NCBI GenBank assembly: GCA_050633165.1
Contig: JBOEFZ010000064.1
Coordinates: 1-45,203, forward strand
Source of the DNA: TMED27 sp050633165
GTDB taxonomy: Bacteria > Pseudomonadota > Alphaproteobacteria > Micavibrionales > Micavibrionaceae
DNA length: 45,203 nucleotides
Reading direction: 5' to 3'
Shown: in pieces, positions 1-7,959 of the stretch
How positions within the stretch are numbered: position 1 is the stretch's first letter
How the letters are laid out: every line of letters starts with the position of its first letter
Translations under genes and position numbers: made by a program
The notes under the pieces: generated by a model
Database searches by the model: none
Seen by the model: the letters and a program-made list of their open reading frames with translations, nothing else
Told to the model about the DNA's origin: nothing

Positions 1-2
1 AC

Positions 3-365
3 GCGGTGCGGGCGCGCATTCGTGGCTTTGCCGGGCATGATACATTTATGAACCAGTTACAACGCGCGAGCCATAGCGATCAGAGTGGCGAAGCGCCGCT
101 CCTTTTTGTTCATGCGGGGATTAATGCCGCCAAGCCCTTGGACGCGCAGGGCGATGCCCTATGGTGGGACGGGCAGAGTTTCGACACGATTCACGAGGCC
201 TATCGCCCGTTCCATAAGGTTGTGCGCGGTTACGATCCCGCGCATCGCGGTATGCATTTGAACTGTGTTACCGCGACGATTGATGATGGGTGCGGCTTTG
301 GCGGGGAGCTTATCTGCGCCGGATTTGATGCGAGCGGCGAGGTTACGGCGATTTTAGAGAATTAA
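3..365 (+). CDS. Metallophosphoesterase (PP2A/ApaH-like), C-terminal part, 5' end cut off
   Basis: The reading frame is open from the left edge of the window to TAA at 363-365, so only the last ~120 residues are present. The segment LLFVHAGI followed by LDAQGDALWW resembles the second half of calcineurin-type serine/threonine phosphatases and bis(5'-nucleosyl)-tetraphosphatases, where a 'VHAG' histidine binds metal and is followed by an LWW-type segment. The GTG at position 6 is internal and should not be taken as the start. The substrate (phosphoprotein or dinucleotide) cannot be told from this part; the N-terminal GDxHG and GNHE motifs lie outside the window. Confidence 0.6.
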   Translation, partial: AVRARIRGFAGHDTFMNQLQRASHSDQSGEAPLLFVHAGINAAKPLDAQGDALWWDGQSFDTIHEAYRPFHKVVRGYDPAHRGMHLNCVTATIDDGCGFGGELICAGFDASGEVTAILEN

Positions 366-371
366 TCCCCC

Positions 372-401
372 TTGACATATAACAACGCACTCACGTATCA
401 A
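372..401 (+). promoter_or_regulatory. Probable sigma-70 promoter for the nucleoside hydrolase
   Basis: A perfect TTGACA (372-377) is followed after 18 bases by TATCAA (396-401). Transcription would start about 6-7 bases later, at or next to the ATG at 408. That implies a leaderless or nearly leaderless mRNA, and no Shine-Dalgarno sequence is visible before 408. Confidence 0.5.
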
Positions 402-407
402 AAATAC

Positions 408-1454
408 ATGAAAAACAAAATCATCATTGATGGCGACTGGGGCGGAGACGAAATGCAACTCGCTGCCGTTCTAATGGCTCGCCCTGAACACTTTAAAATT
501 ATCGGCTGCACAGCCGTTCACGGGAACACCGACCACGAGCACGTCCTACAAAATGCCGGATCCATTTTAAATTTATTTAGGTTAGACAACCGCATTCCCT
601 ACTTTCCAGGCGCGCAAGCCCCCTTGGACAAACCTGCCCTCGACGGCGATGGCGCACATGGTGATAACGGCATTGGAGGTATTTTAATGCCCAAGGCAAA
701 CAAGCCTGCGCAACGTCAAGCTGCTTCACAGTTTATTATCGAACAGCTTCGAACTAATGAACCAAACACCATCACCATTACGGCAACGGGACCACTTTCA
801 AACCTTGCGCAAGTTCTGAGAGACTCCCCTGAAACATTATCACTTGCAAAGCAAATTATTGTAATGGGCGGCTGCACAGAAAAAATGCCCGCCAATGACA
901 TGGCATTCAGAAAGGGGAACATTACCCCCGATGCCGAATTTAACTTTCACATGGCCGCAGCAGATGCACGAAGCGTCATACAATCTGGTGTGGCTCCAAC
1001 AGTGCTATTCCCCTTGAACTGCACACAGCAGATGGAATTTACACCTAAAAGAGAGTTGCAATTACGCCGCGCTTTGCGGGGTATAGCGCCTCAACAAATC
1101 GAACAAATTATAGGCATGATGAAAGCGCCAGAATGGCTCGATCAAATGAAATTTGATAGCCATTCATTTATGCACGATATTCATACCGCGTTATATTTGG
1201 TTCGTCCTGACCTGTACGAAGGCGAATATGAGATATTAAAGGTTGACGACACTGAGGCTAACAAAAATTTAGCTGGTAATGTTACAGCGCAGCCTGCGCT
1301 CGACGAGATCCACAGACACACCGGCCAGCACAATGTGCTCGTTATGAAAGAAATTAAAGATACAGATAAGCTCTTCGACATCTATATCGACAGTTTACGT
1401 CGATTAATGTTACCCAAAGTACCCTTGTACCCTACAGCTGTTCCGCACTTATAA
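408..1454 (+). CDS. Inosine-uridine-type nucleoside hydrolase family protein
   Basis: Nucleoside hydrolases cleave the N-glycosidic bond of purine or pyrimidine ribonucleosides for salvage. The family signature DxDPGxDD near the N-terminus appears here as DGDWGGDE, so three of the four aspartates are kept and the last is Glu. ATGPLSNLA (metal-binding Thr region), AEFN (ribose binding) and HDIHTA (C-terminal Asp ligand) are also present. I chose ATG 408 (348 aa) over the in-frame TTG at 372 because the family starts just before the Asp motif and because 372-377 looks like a -35 box. The gene is richer in A and T than its neighbours, which suggests acquisition. Substrate specificity is unknown. 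Its 3' end lies one base from the convergent protease gene. Confidence 0.8.
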   Translation: MKNKIIIDGDWGGDEMQLAAVLMARPEHFKIIGCTAVHGNTDHEHVLQNAGSILNLFRLDNRIPYFPGAQAPLDKPALDGDGAHGDNGIGGILMPKANKPAQRQAASQFIIEQLRTNEPNTITITATGPLSNLAQVLRDSPETLSLAKQIIVMGGCTEKMPANDMAFRKGNITPDAEFNFHMAAADARSVIQSGVAPTVLFPLNCTQQMEFTPKRELQLRRALRGIAPQQIEQIIGMMKAPEWLDQMKFDSHSFMHDIHTALYLVRPDLYEGEYEILKVDDTEANKNLAGNVTAQPALDEIHRHTGQHNVLVMKEIKDTDKLFDIYIDSLRRLMLPKVPLYPTAVPHL

Positions 1455-1455
1455 A

Positions 1456-2892
1456 TTACTGCCCAATCACCTTATACACACGTCCTTTGACCAAGGCTTC
1501 GTTTGGCAAGAGGGCGTTTAGGACGCGGAAGCGTTCTTCTTTATGATCATCATATGGCAAGCGGGCGGCCATTGTACTGATCGTGTCCCCTGCCCCTGCG
1601 GTTACTAATTTTACACGGTACGGGCGGTGCTTTTTCTTTTCCGCCGCGCTTAGGCTGCGGAAGGAATAGCTCGCGGATTTTAGATCATTTTGCAATTCTG
1701 CCGTAGCGTTTTTCGGGTAGGCGATTTGGAAGCGGGCGAATTTATCCCCTTTCCATTCAATCGCGATGAGGCGGATGGTGGAGGCATTGCCGTTGAGCTT
1801 TCCATCAAAGCTCGCCGTTGCCGCGCGCATTCCGTTGATGGTTATGTTTTCCGCCGTTAGCCCCTTTTCCTTCATCCAGCTTTGCGTGAGGTAGTTAGCC
1901 GCGCTTTGCCCGCTGCTGCGTTTGCCCATATCGAACACAACTGCCGCGCGGTTATTATATCCCGTTGCGATCACGGCATTGGTTTGGTTTTTGATTTTAA
2001 AGCCGTCGGGCGCGGTGAAGGTGAAGCCGAGATCGGTGTGGTAGAATTTTTGCCCGCGAATGAAGCCTTGCGCGGCGCTGTCGCCATAGATCATGCCGCT
2101 TATTTTTTGCAAATGCCCGTCACGATTGACCTTTGATCCGTTGCTATAGGCTTTTGCCTCATTCACCGTTTTTTGTACGCGATCGCCGGTTGCGGGATGG
2201 GTGGAGAAATAGCTGAACTCGCCGCCTTTGCGCCCGTCTAACTTGGCATCAAGGCCGCTTTGCGCCTGCAGCGAGCTTAGGAATTTTGCCATTTCATCCG
2301 GCTCATACCCGCCTTGGGTCATGTAGCGAAGGCCGAGATGGTCGGCCTCATGCTCTTGCTCGCGCGAGTAAGAAGAGAGGTAGAGATTTGCGCCGGTGCT
2401 GAGGGCTTGGGAGGCGGCGGAGGAACCGATAACCGCGCCGAGCACCCCTGCGCCCAATGATGTGACAACGCCGCGGGAATAACGCTCGGCAGAATGACGT
2501 CCGGTGATGTGTCCGGCCTCATGCGCGAGGACGGCGGCGACTTGTGCCTCTGAGTTCGCCAGCGCGAGGAGGCCGCGCGAGATATAGATATAGCCGCCGG
2601 GCAAGGCGAAGGCGTTTACGATCGGGCTATCGAGGACATAAAATTTATATTTTACATCGGGGCGTTCGGTTTTTTGTGTAACGCGCTGACCTATCTCACT
2701 GACATAGGCATTGATGGCGGAATCTTTGTACAGGCCGTATTGCGCGGCGATTTTCTTATGCTCTTGCGCGCCGACGGTGTTTTCTTGGGCGGGGGACATG
2801 AGGGCGGTGAATTGCTTTGCCCCTGTGGCGGGGTTGGTGGAGCATGCGCCGAGCATTAACGCGCTTAATAAAAACAAAGACTTGAATTTCAT
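1456..2892 (-). CDS. M48-family zinc metalloprotease, lipoprotein, with LysM-like C-terminus
   Basis: The first 17 residues form a lipoprotein signal with lipobox LGAC (Cys17), so the protein is probably attached to the inner face of the outer membrane. HEAGH at residues 124-128 is the zinc-binding HExxH, and E180-H-E-A-D184 supplies the third ligand; both are diagnostic of peptidase family M48. The last ~55 residues (AGAGDTISTMAARLP onwards) resemble a LysM or peptidoglycan-binding segment, as in the alphaproteobacterial members of this group. Periplasmic M48 enzymes such as BepA and LoiP degrade or chaperone outer-membrane proteins, and that is the likely role here by family analogy. The length of 478 aa is normal. 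Its start codon faces that of the nuclease-like gene, with only 24 bases between them. Confidence 0.85.
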   Translation of the reverse strand: MKFKSLFLLSALMLGACSTNPATGAKQFTALMSPAQENTVGAQEHKKIAAQYGLYKDSAINAYVSEIGQRVTQKTERPDVKYKFYVLDSPIVNAFALPGGYIYISRGLLALANSEAQVAAVLAHEAGHITGRHSAERYSRGVVTSLGAGVLGAVIGSSAASQALSTGANLYLSSYSREQEHEADHLGLRYMTQGGYEPDEMAKFLSSLQAQSGLDAKLDGRKGGEFSYFSTHPATGDRVQKTVNEAKAYSNGSKVNRDGHLQKISGMIYGDSAAQGFIRGQKFYHTDLGFTFTAPDGFKIKNQTNAVIATGYNNRAAVVFDMGKRSSGQSAANYLTQSWMKEKGLTAENITINGMRAATASFDGKLNGNASTIRLIAIEWKGDKFARFQIAYPKNATAELQNDLKSASYSFRSLSAAEKKKHRPYRVKLVTAGAGDTISTMAARLPYDDHKEERFRVLNALLPNEALVKGRVYKVIGQ

Positions 2893-2916
2893 CCCAAAAC
2901 CTTTTCAATTCTATTT

Positions 2917-3729
2917 ATGATCAAACATAGTGTAATCATCCTGACATTCCTTGCCAGTGTTTTGTTTCCTTTATACGCATCGGCGGAGGGGTTTCCTTCG
3001 TCTGGCTTTGCGGAGATGCGTAGCGAGCGGCAGGCCGAGGTGATTGAGGTTGTGGATGCAAATACCCTGCTGCTTGGTGATGGGCGGATTGCGCGATTGT
3101 CGGGGATTGATGTTCCGGCGAATGAGGATTTTAGCGTCAGTGAATGGCAAGTCGCGGCGCGGAATATCCTGCGGGATATGTTGTTGGCGCAGCGGGTGCA
3201 GCTTTATCAGACACCGAAAAAAGATTGGGGGCGCACCAACCGGATGGGGCATCATTTGATGCATGTGGAGCGGATGGGGGATAAAGCATGGGTGCAAGGA
3301 ACGTTGTTAAAGCTCGGCCTTGCGCGGGTAAAGACGGAGCAGCGCACGCCGGAGATGGCGGCGGAGATGTTGGCGCTTGAGGCGGCAGCGCGGGCAGAGA
3401 AGCTCGGCCTTTGGGCGGAGGAACGGTTTAAGATTTTAACGCCGGAAGAAGCGGGAGGCGCGATTGGCCGTTTTGCGATTGTGGAGGGGGATGTGCAATC
3501 TGTAACGCTGAATAAAAACCGGATCTTTATTAATTTCGGCGCGAATTGGCGGGATGATTTTACCGTGACATTGGATAGCGCCGCGCGGCGAGCGTTTAAT
3601 AAGGCAGGGATTGACCCGATGAACTGGGGGAATAAGCGCATTCGCGCGCGGGGTTATCTCAAGGCGATTAACGGCGCATCGATGGGCGTTGATCACATTG
3701 CGGCGATTGAGGTTTTGGATGCACCGTAA
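2917..3729 (+). CDS. Secreted thermonuclease (SNase)-fold protein
   Basis: The protein has a signal peptide (hydrophobic core to about residue 22, cleavage near ASA/EG) and then a staphylococcal-nuclease-like domain at roughly residues 38-170: VIEVVDANTLLL, ARLSGIDVP, and DWGRTNRMG followed by LLKLGLARV. The Arg after 'A' in ARLSGID and the Arg in DWGR match two catalytic arginines of SNase. The Glu usually found right after GIDxP is displaced (PANED), so nuclease activity is uncertain. The C-terminal ~90 residues are an uncharacterised beta-rich extension often seen in alphaproteobacterial members. It overlaps the next gene by 11 bases and is probably co-transcribed with it. Confidence 0.75.
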   Translation: MIKHSVIILTFLASVLFPLYASAEGFPSSGFAEMRSERQAEVIEVVDANTLLLGDGRIARLSGIDVPANEDFSVSEWQVAARNILRDMLLAQRVQLYQTPKKDWGRTNRMGHHLMHVERMGDKAWVQGTLLKLGLARVKTEQRTPEMAAEMLALEAAARAEKLGLWAEERFKILTPEEAGGAIGRFAIVEGDVQSVTLNKNRIFINFGANWRDDFTVTLDSAARRAFNKAGIDPMNWGNKRIRARGYLKAINGASMGVDHIAAIEVLDAP

Positions 3730-4666
3730 GCCCTTGCTCGATCTCTTCCCTGAAATACAGCCCTACTCCAGCGGATTTTTGGATGTTAGGGATGGGCACT
3801 CCCTTTATTGGGAGCAAAGTGGAAATCCGGATGGTGTGCCTGTTCTTATGCTGCATGGCGGGCCGGGTGCGGGAGCATCGCCTGTGATGCGACGATTTTT
3901 TGATCCGGATCATTACCGCATTATTATTTTTGACCAGCGCGGATGCGGACGCTCGACACCGCTGGCCTCGGTCAAGCATAACAGCGCGGCGCATTTGGTG
4001 GCGGATATCGAGGCGCTGCGGGAGCGGCTTTATATCGATCAATGGCATATATTTGGCGGGTCATGGGGGAGCACACTTGCCCTGCTCTATGGTATTGCGC
4101 ATCCGCAGCGATGCTTGAGCTTTATCCTGCGCGGGATATTTTTGTGTACGCGGGGTGAGGTCGATTGGTTTATGGGCGGGATTGGTAAGATTTTCCCCGA
4201 GGCTTGGGCGCAATTTTCGGGGCTATTTCCTGATAGTGATGATTTGCTCAACGATTACTACACCGCCCTGATCGGCGATGATGAGAATTTACGCAGCGAG
4301 GCGGCGATACGGTGGAGCCTTTATGAGGGGGCGTGTGCCTCGCTCCTGCCGAATTACGAGACGATTACGAATGACGAGCAAAAGGCGCATGCGCTCGCAT
4401 TGGCGCGGATTGAGGCGCATTATTTTTTGCATGAATTATTGGGTGAAGACACGATATTAAGCCAAATTGACGCGATCCGCGCGATTCCAGCGAGTATCGT
4501 GCAAGGGCGATATGACATGATCTGCCCGATTGCAGCGGCCGATCGCCTGCACCAAGCATGGCCAGAAGCCGATTATGTGATCGTGCCGGATGCCGGACAT
4601 TCCGCCCTTGACCCCGCCTTGCGTTCGCGCTTAATTGAGGCAACGGAATCGATGAAGTCCTTCTAA
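3719..4666 (+). CDS. pip: Proline iminopeptidase (S33 alpha/beta hydrolase)
   Basis: This cytosolic enzyme removes N-terminal proline from peptides. HGGPG (46-50) forms the oxyanion hole, GGSWGS holds the nucleophile Ser115, and Asp in GRYDMICP and His in DAGHS complete the triad. DQRGCGRS is also typical of the family, and 315 aa is the normal length. I chose ATG 3719, inside the end of the upstream gene, because a TGAGG Shine-Dalgarno at 3708-3712 sits 6 bases before it and because the first conserved residues follow at once. The ATG at 3689 would add ten residues unlike the family. The 11-base overlap suggests translational coupling. Confidence 0.92.
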   Translation: MHRKPLLDLFPEIQPYSSGFLDVRDGHSLYWEQSGNPDGVPVLMLHGGPGAGASPVMRRFFDPDHYRIIIFDQRGCGRSTPLASVKHNSAAHLVADIEALRERLYIDQWHIFGGSWGSTLALLYGIAHPQRCLSFILRGIFLCTRGEVDWFMGGIGKIFPEAWAQFSGLFPDSDDLLNDYYTALIGDDENLRSEAAIRWSLYEGACASLLPNYETITNDEQKAHALALARIEAHYFLHELLGEDTILSQIDAIRAIPASIVQGRYDMICPIAAADRLHQAWPEADYVIVPDAGHSALDPALRSRLIEATESMKSF

Positions 4667-4668
4667 GC

Positions 4669-4809
4669 GTCATTGCGAGCGCAGCGAAGAACTCCAAAGG
4701 TTCTAGAAACACAATGTCATTCCGACCGAGCGCTAACGAGTGGAGGAATCTGATCAACAAAGCTAATGCGTCAGATCCCTCGACTTCGCTATGCTACGCT
4801 CGGGATGAC
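4669..4809. repeat. GTCAT/ATGAC two-hairpin repeat, copy 1, with adjacent half copy
   Basis: The full element runs from 4716 to 4809. Its left arm begins GTCATTCCGACCGAGCG and ends GGAATCTGA. Its right arm begins TCAGATCCCTCGA and ends CTCGGGATGAC. The arms are imperfect reverse complements over about 38 bases. A further partial copy (GTCATTGCGAGCGCAGCGA) starts at 4669, directly after pip. The right end lies 4 bases before the GAGG ribosome-binding site of pgk. Confidence 0.7.
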
Positions 4810-4824
4810 GAACGAGGAATAGCA

Positions 4825-6030
4825 ATGAATTTTCAGACGATTAAAGATTTGGATGTTAAGGGGAAGCGCGTTTTGCTGCGGGCGGATTTGAATGTTCCGG
4901 CGCGGGCGGGCAAGGTGATGGACACGACGCGGATCGATCGCCTTAAACCCACCATTGATTATTTGCGTGAGGCGGGGGCGAAAGTTTTGGTGCTCTCGCA
5001 TTTCGGACGACCAGAGGGGGAGCAAAACCCCGAAATGTCTCTGGCCTTTCTTGTTGGGTCGCTGGAGCAATGCTGGAAATGTGATGTGCGTTTTGCCACC
5101 GATTGTATCGGGGATCGCGCGGCGGCGTTAGCGAGCTCGCTTAATGATGGCGATGTTGGCGTGCTCGAGAATGTTCGTTTTCACAAGGGGGAGAAAGCCA
5201 ATGATCCGGCCTTTGTGCGGGAACTCGCGAAGCTTGGTGATATTTACGTGAATGACGCGTTTTCGGCGGCGCATCGGGCGCATGCCTCGACCGAAGGGTT
5301 GGCGCATCACTTGCCGGCGGCGGCGGGTTTATTGATGGCGGCGGAGTTGAATGCATTGGATGCTGCGCTTGAGAATCCTGCGCGCCCTGTTGTGGCGGTG
5401 ACTGGTGGATCGAAAATTTCGAGCAAGCTCAGTGTTTTATATAATTTGGTTGAGAAGGTGGATTATCTTATTCTTGGCGGTGCGATGGCCAATACATTCA
5501 TCCATGCCCAAGGCGGAGAGGTTGGCGCGTCCATGTGCGAAACCGACATGGCGGATGAAGCGCTTAAAATCCTTGCGCATGCAAAAGATAAGGGCTGCAA
5601 AATCCTGCTCCCCGTTGATGCGATTGTTGTTAAAGAGCTTAAGACCGATGCGGAGCATGATTATTGCGATATCGATAAAATCCCCGGCGACGTGATGGCG
5701 ATTGATGCAGGGCCACAGAGCATTGCTTATTTCCTTGATGAGATTAAGGATTGCAAAACGTTGCTGTGGAATGGGCCGCTTGGCGTGTTTGAGATCAAGC
5801 CCTTTGATCGCGGGACGAATGCGTTGGCTAGCGCCATTGCAAAGCGTACGCGCGAGGGCAGCATCCAGAGTGTTGCGGGAGGTGGGGACACCGTTGCGGC
5901 GCTTGAGAATGCGGGTGTACGCGGGGATTTCACCTATGTCTCATCCGCTGGCGGGGCGTTTTTGGAATGGTTACAGGGCAAGACTTTGCCGGGCATTGCG
6001 GCGTTGAGCGCGGCGAAGAAAGCGGCTTAG
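4825..6030 (+). CDS. pgk: Phosphoglycerate kinase
   Basis: This glycolytic/gluconeogenic enzyme transfers phosphate between 1,3-bisphosphoglycerate and ADP. The hallmarks are all visible in order: RADLNVP, SHFGRPEG, LENVRFHKGE, NDAFSAAHRAH, TGGSKISSK, LWNGPLGVFE and VAGGGDTVAALE. The length of 401 aa is usual. ATG 4825 is preceded by GAGG at 4814-4817 (spacing 7) and starts where the family starts; the longer open frame upstream runs through the repeat and is not coding. The gene is flanked on both sides by GTCAT/ATGAC repeats and is not next to gap or fba here. Confidence 0.97.
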   Translation: MNFQTIKDLDVKGKRVLLRADLNVPARAGKVMDTTRIDRLKPTIDYLREAGAKVLVLSHFGRPEGEQNPEMSLAFLVGSLEQCWKCDVRFATDCIGDRAAALASSLNDGDVGVLENVRFHKGEKANDPAFVRELAKLGDIYVNDAFSAAHRAHASTEGLAHHLPAAAGLLMAAELNALDAALENPARPVVAVTGGSKISSKLSVLYNLVEKVDYLILGGAMANTFIHAQGGEVGASMCETDMADEALKILAHAKDKGCKILLPVDAIVVKELKTDAEHDYCDIDKIPGDVMAIDAGPQSIAYFLDEIKDCKTLLWNGPLGVFEIKPFDRGTNALASAIAKRTREGSIQSVAGGGDTVAALENAGVRGDFTYVSSAGGAFLEWLQGKTLPGIAALSAAKKAA

Positions 6031-6048
6031 GACTTCGTTTCCTTTCCA

Positions 6049-6171
6049 GTCATTCCGGAGGCAATGCGCAGCATTGCTCAAACATCCGGAATCCACAAAG
6101 GCAGCAGCAAAGCTGCTGACATCAATGGATCCCCGCTGTTTTAGTGCAGCAAGCTGCGCCGCGGGGATGAC
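6049..6171. repeat. GTCAT/ATGAC two-hairpin repeat, copy 2
   Basis: The first hairpin starts GTCATTCCGGA and closes TCCGGAATCCA, with an inner GCAATGC/GCATTGC stem. A short CAGCAG/CTGCTG hairpin lies in the middle. The second hairpin starts TGGATCCCCGC and ends GCGGGGATGAC. A run of six T follows (6173-6178), so the last hairpin could also end transcription of pgk. Confidence 0.7.
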
Positions 6172-6187
6172 GTTTTTTATGGGTGTT

Positions 6188-7309
6188 TTAACTTTCCTTT
6201 GAATTCTCAATAATATCGCGGGCGACTTTTTCGTCGATGCGGGTGTAGTAGCTAATCGCCTTGCTCATCCCCTTCATATCGACCATTTTTTCGGATTCGC
6301 GAATATTATTGGTGAGCAAGAAGATCGAGACAAAGTCAGATTGCGCAATGCCATAGGCTTTACACGCAATCGCCAAGCCCTGCCCGTTATCCTGGATCAG
6401 GACATCACGCACAATTTCCGCTGGCATACCGGTGAATTTCGAGAATTGCGCGATAAAGGCGGGGAATTGCCCACGGCGCAGCGTGCCGAGCATTAATTTG
6501 AACGTCAGCAAGCCTTTTTCCTTATAACGCTGCGCGTCTTTAAGCATGGTTTGCGTGGGCATGAGGCCGTCTTCGCTATCCTCTTCACCGACAAATTCCT
6601 CAATCACATCATCAATGAGGTCGGCAACACTGCCGATTTCGACATCATGATTGTCGTTAATGAATTGCTTGAGCGCTTCGCCGACATGTTGATACAGGCG
6701 TTTGGCGATATCCGGTGTGATTTCGGGGCGTTGGAGAAGCGGTTTAGCAAGCGCCTCATTCTCACACGCTTTGTTCGCGCATACATCAACCGCGTAATCG
6801 GTCAGGCGGATATTTTTGTTTTTAATTAAGGTACCGAGCGTCCCCTCCTCGCCCGTATCGACGAGGATATTGATGATTTGGTCGCTCATTTGCGGGCGTT
6901 TTGCGATGGATTGCCAATAATCTGCGCCCTTGGCCTTAATAATATAGATCAGGTCAAGATCGCTGAGGATCATGCTTTTTGAAAGGATGCTTCCCGCAAC
7001 GGAAATATCGTCATTGGCGAGTTGCAGGATAAGGCGCAGTGGTACGTTATCAAGCGTTGAAAGCTTTTCTGCCAAGGCTTGGCGTAGATCAATCTCCGCT
7101 TGGCGCATGAGCTGCACCATCACATCGGCGATGAGTTCGCTTTCGCGTGGAGATAGCTCCATCTCAAGCAATTGGCATACGGCGGAGGTTAGCTCGGCCC
7201 GCGCGAGCGGCTGCTTATCCTTTGCCAGTCCATGTAGCTTTTGCGAGTCATATAATTTGACCAGCAGCGGCGTCATCTGCGGTGATTTATCTAAGACACT
7301 TAGATCCAT
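6188..7309 (-). CDS. DUF2336 domain protein
   Basis: This is a 373-aa, mainly helical, leucine-rich protein without signal peptide or membrane segment. The pattern of repeated helices (LSPRESELIADVMVQL, LRLILQLANDD, IIKAKGADYWQSIAKRP, LLQRPEITPDIAKRL) and the length match the DUF2336 family, which is nearly restricted to Alphaproteobacteria and has no firmly assigned function. The C-terminal part (LTNNIRESEKMVDMKGMSKAISYYTRID) is typical. It stands alone on the minus strand. A possible 21-codon ORF ends 2 bases before its ATG. Confidence 0.75.
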   Translation of the reverse strand: MDLSVLDKSPQMTPLLVKLYDSQKLHGLAKDKQPLARAELTSAVCQLLEMELSPRESELIADVMVQLMRQAEIDLRQALAEKLSTLDNVPLRLILQLANDDISVAGSILSKSMILSDLDLIYIIKAKGADYWQSIAKRPQMSDQIINILVDTGEEGTLGTLIKNKNIRLTDYAVDVCANKACENEALAKPLLQRPEITPDIAKRLYQHVGEALKQFINDNHDVEIGSVADLIDDVIEEFVGEEDSEDGLMPTQTMLKDAQRYKEKGLLTFKLMLGTLRRGQFPAFIAQFSKFTGMPAEIVRDVLIQDNGQGLAIACKAYGIAQSDFVSIFLLTNNIRESEKMVDMKGMSKAISYYTRIDEKVARDIIENSKES

Positions 7310-7311
7310 TG

Positions 7312-7377
7312 TTATTCTGCCCCATACAGCATATGTTTCGTCAGGTTATCCTGATCTTTGGTATATTCACTCACCAT
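7312..7377 (-). CDS. Possible 21-aa leader ORF before the DUF2336 gene
   Basis: ATG at 7377 opens a frame of 21 codons (MVSEYTKDQDNLTKHMLYGAE) ending TAA at 7312-7314, with two bases between the stop and the DUF2336 start. The close spacing would suit translational coupling. No good Shine-Dalgarno lies at the right distance, the codon before the ATG is itself a stop, and a TATAAA just ahead could instead be a -10 box, making this stretch 5' UTR. It contains an inverted repeat TCAGG-ttat-CCTGA (7341-7354). Confidence 0.2.
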   Translation of the reverse strand: MVSEYTKDQDNLTKHMLYGAE

Positions 7378-7565
7378 TTATACGCGCGAATCCTTACGTT
7401 TTCGTTAAGTTTCGGTGAATAAAAGGTTAATATTGGAAATGTTACGATTTGCCTTGATGGCGAGACTCATTTATAAAGGAAAAAGGCTGTGTTTAAAAGA
7501 ATTGTTAAGCATTTTGTTTTATCCTGATAGTTGGGTTTAACATTTAGAATCTAGGACGGGTTATT

Positions 7566-7826
7566 ATGGCAGGACCACTTTACGGTTTAGGCGCACAAAC
7601 GCAAATCCCACTGACCAATGCGACGCAGGGGCAGGCACAGGCCGCGAATGCGCGCAATGACCAACAAAAACAAGCCGTTACCAACGAAGTCCAGCCAAGA
7701 GGCGCGGAAGCCGCGGAGAGCAACAGCAGCGAAAATTCCGGCACAAACCTCTTCAACCTAAGCCAAGAAGACCTCTTCGCCGCCGCCGAACAAGGCCGTG
7801 GCGCGCTGTTGGATATTGTGGTTTAG
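7566..7826 (+). CDS. Small Ala/Gln/Asn-rich hypothetical protein, 86 aa
   Basis: The protein is not recognised. It has no signal peptide or membrane segment. Residues 10-60 are low in complexity (Q, A, N, S, E), followed by a short amphipathic stretch (LFNLSQEDLFAAAEQGRGALLDIVV) that may be its only ordered part. AGGA at 7553-7556, 9 bases ahead, is an acceptable ribosome-binding site. It stands alone between the divergent DUF2336 gene and a repeat. Whether it is expressed is open, but codon use is consistent with a real gene. Confidence 0.55.
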   Translation: MAGPLYGLGAQTQIPLTNATQGQAQAANARNDQQKQAVTNEVQPRGAEAAESNSSENSGTNLFNLSQEDLFAAAEQGRGALLDIVV

Positions 7827-7858
7827 ATAGGCTTCATCATAAAATCACTATAATAACC

Positions 7859-7930
7859 GTCATTGCACGCTTTATGCGTGCAATCCATTCATGCCGCTAG
7901 ATAGATTACACGGACAAGCCGTGTAATGAC
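7859..7930. repeat. GTCAT/ATGAC two-hairpin repeat, copy 3
   Basis: Hairpin 1 is GTCATTGCACGC, loop tttat, GCGTGCAATCC. Hairpin 2 is GATTACACGG, loop acaag, CCGTGTAATGAC. Both stems pair perfectly. The element sits between the 86-aa gene and the 3' end of the AMP nucleosidase gene. Confidence 0.75.
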
Positions 7931-7959
7931 GAGATTTTAAGTGGCAATGCAGCCCCTCC

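Noticed and set aside
4714..4824. N-terminal extension of Pgk by 37 residues
   Set aside because: The frame stays open only through the GTCAT repeat; the family start and the RBS support ATG 4825.
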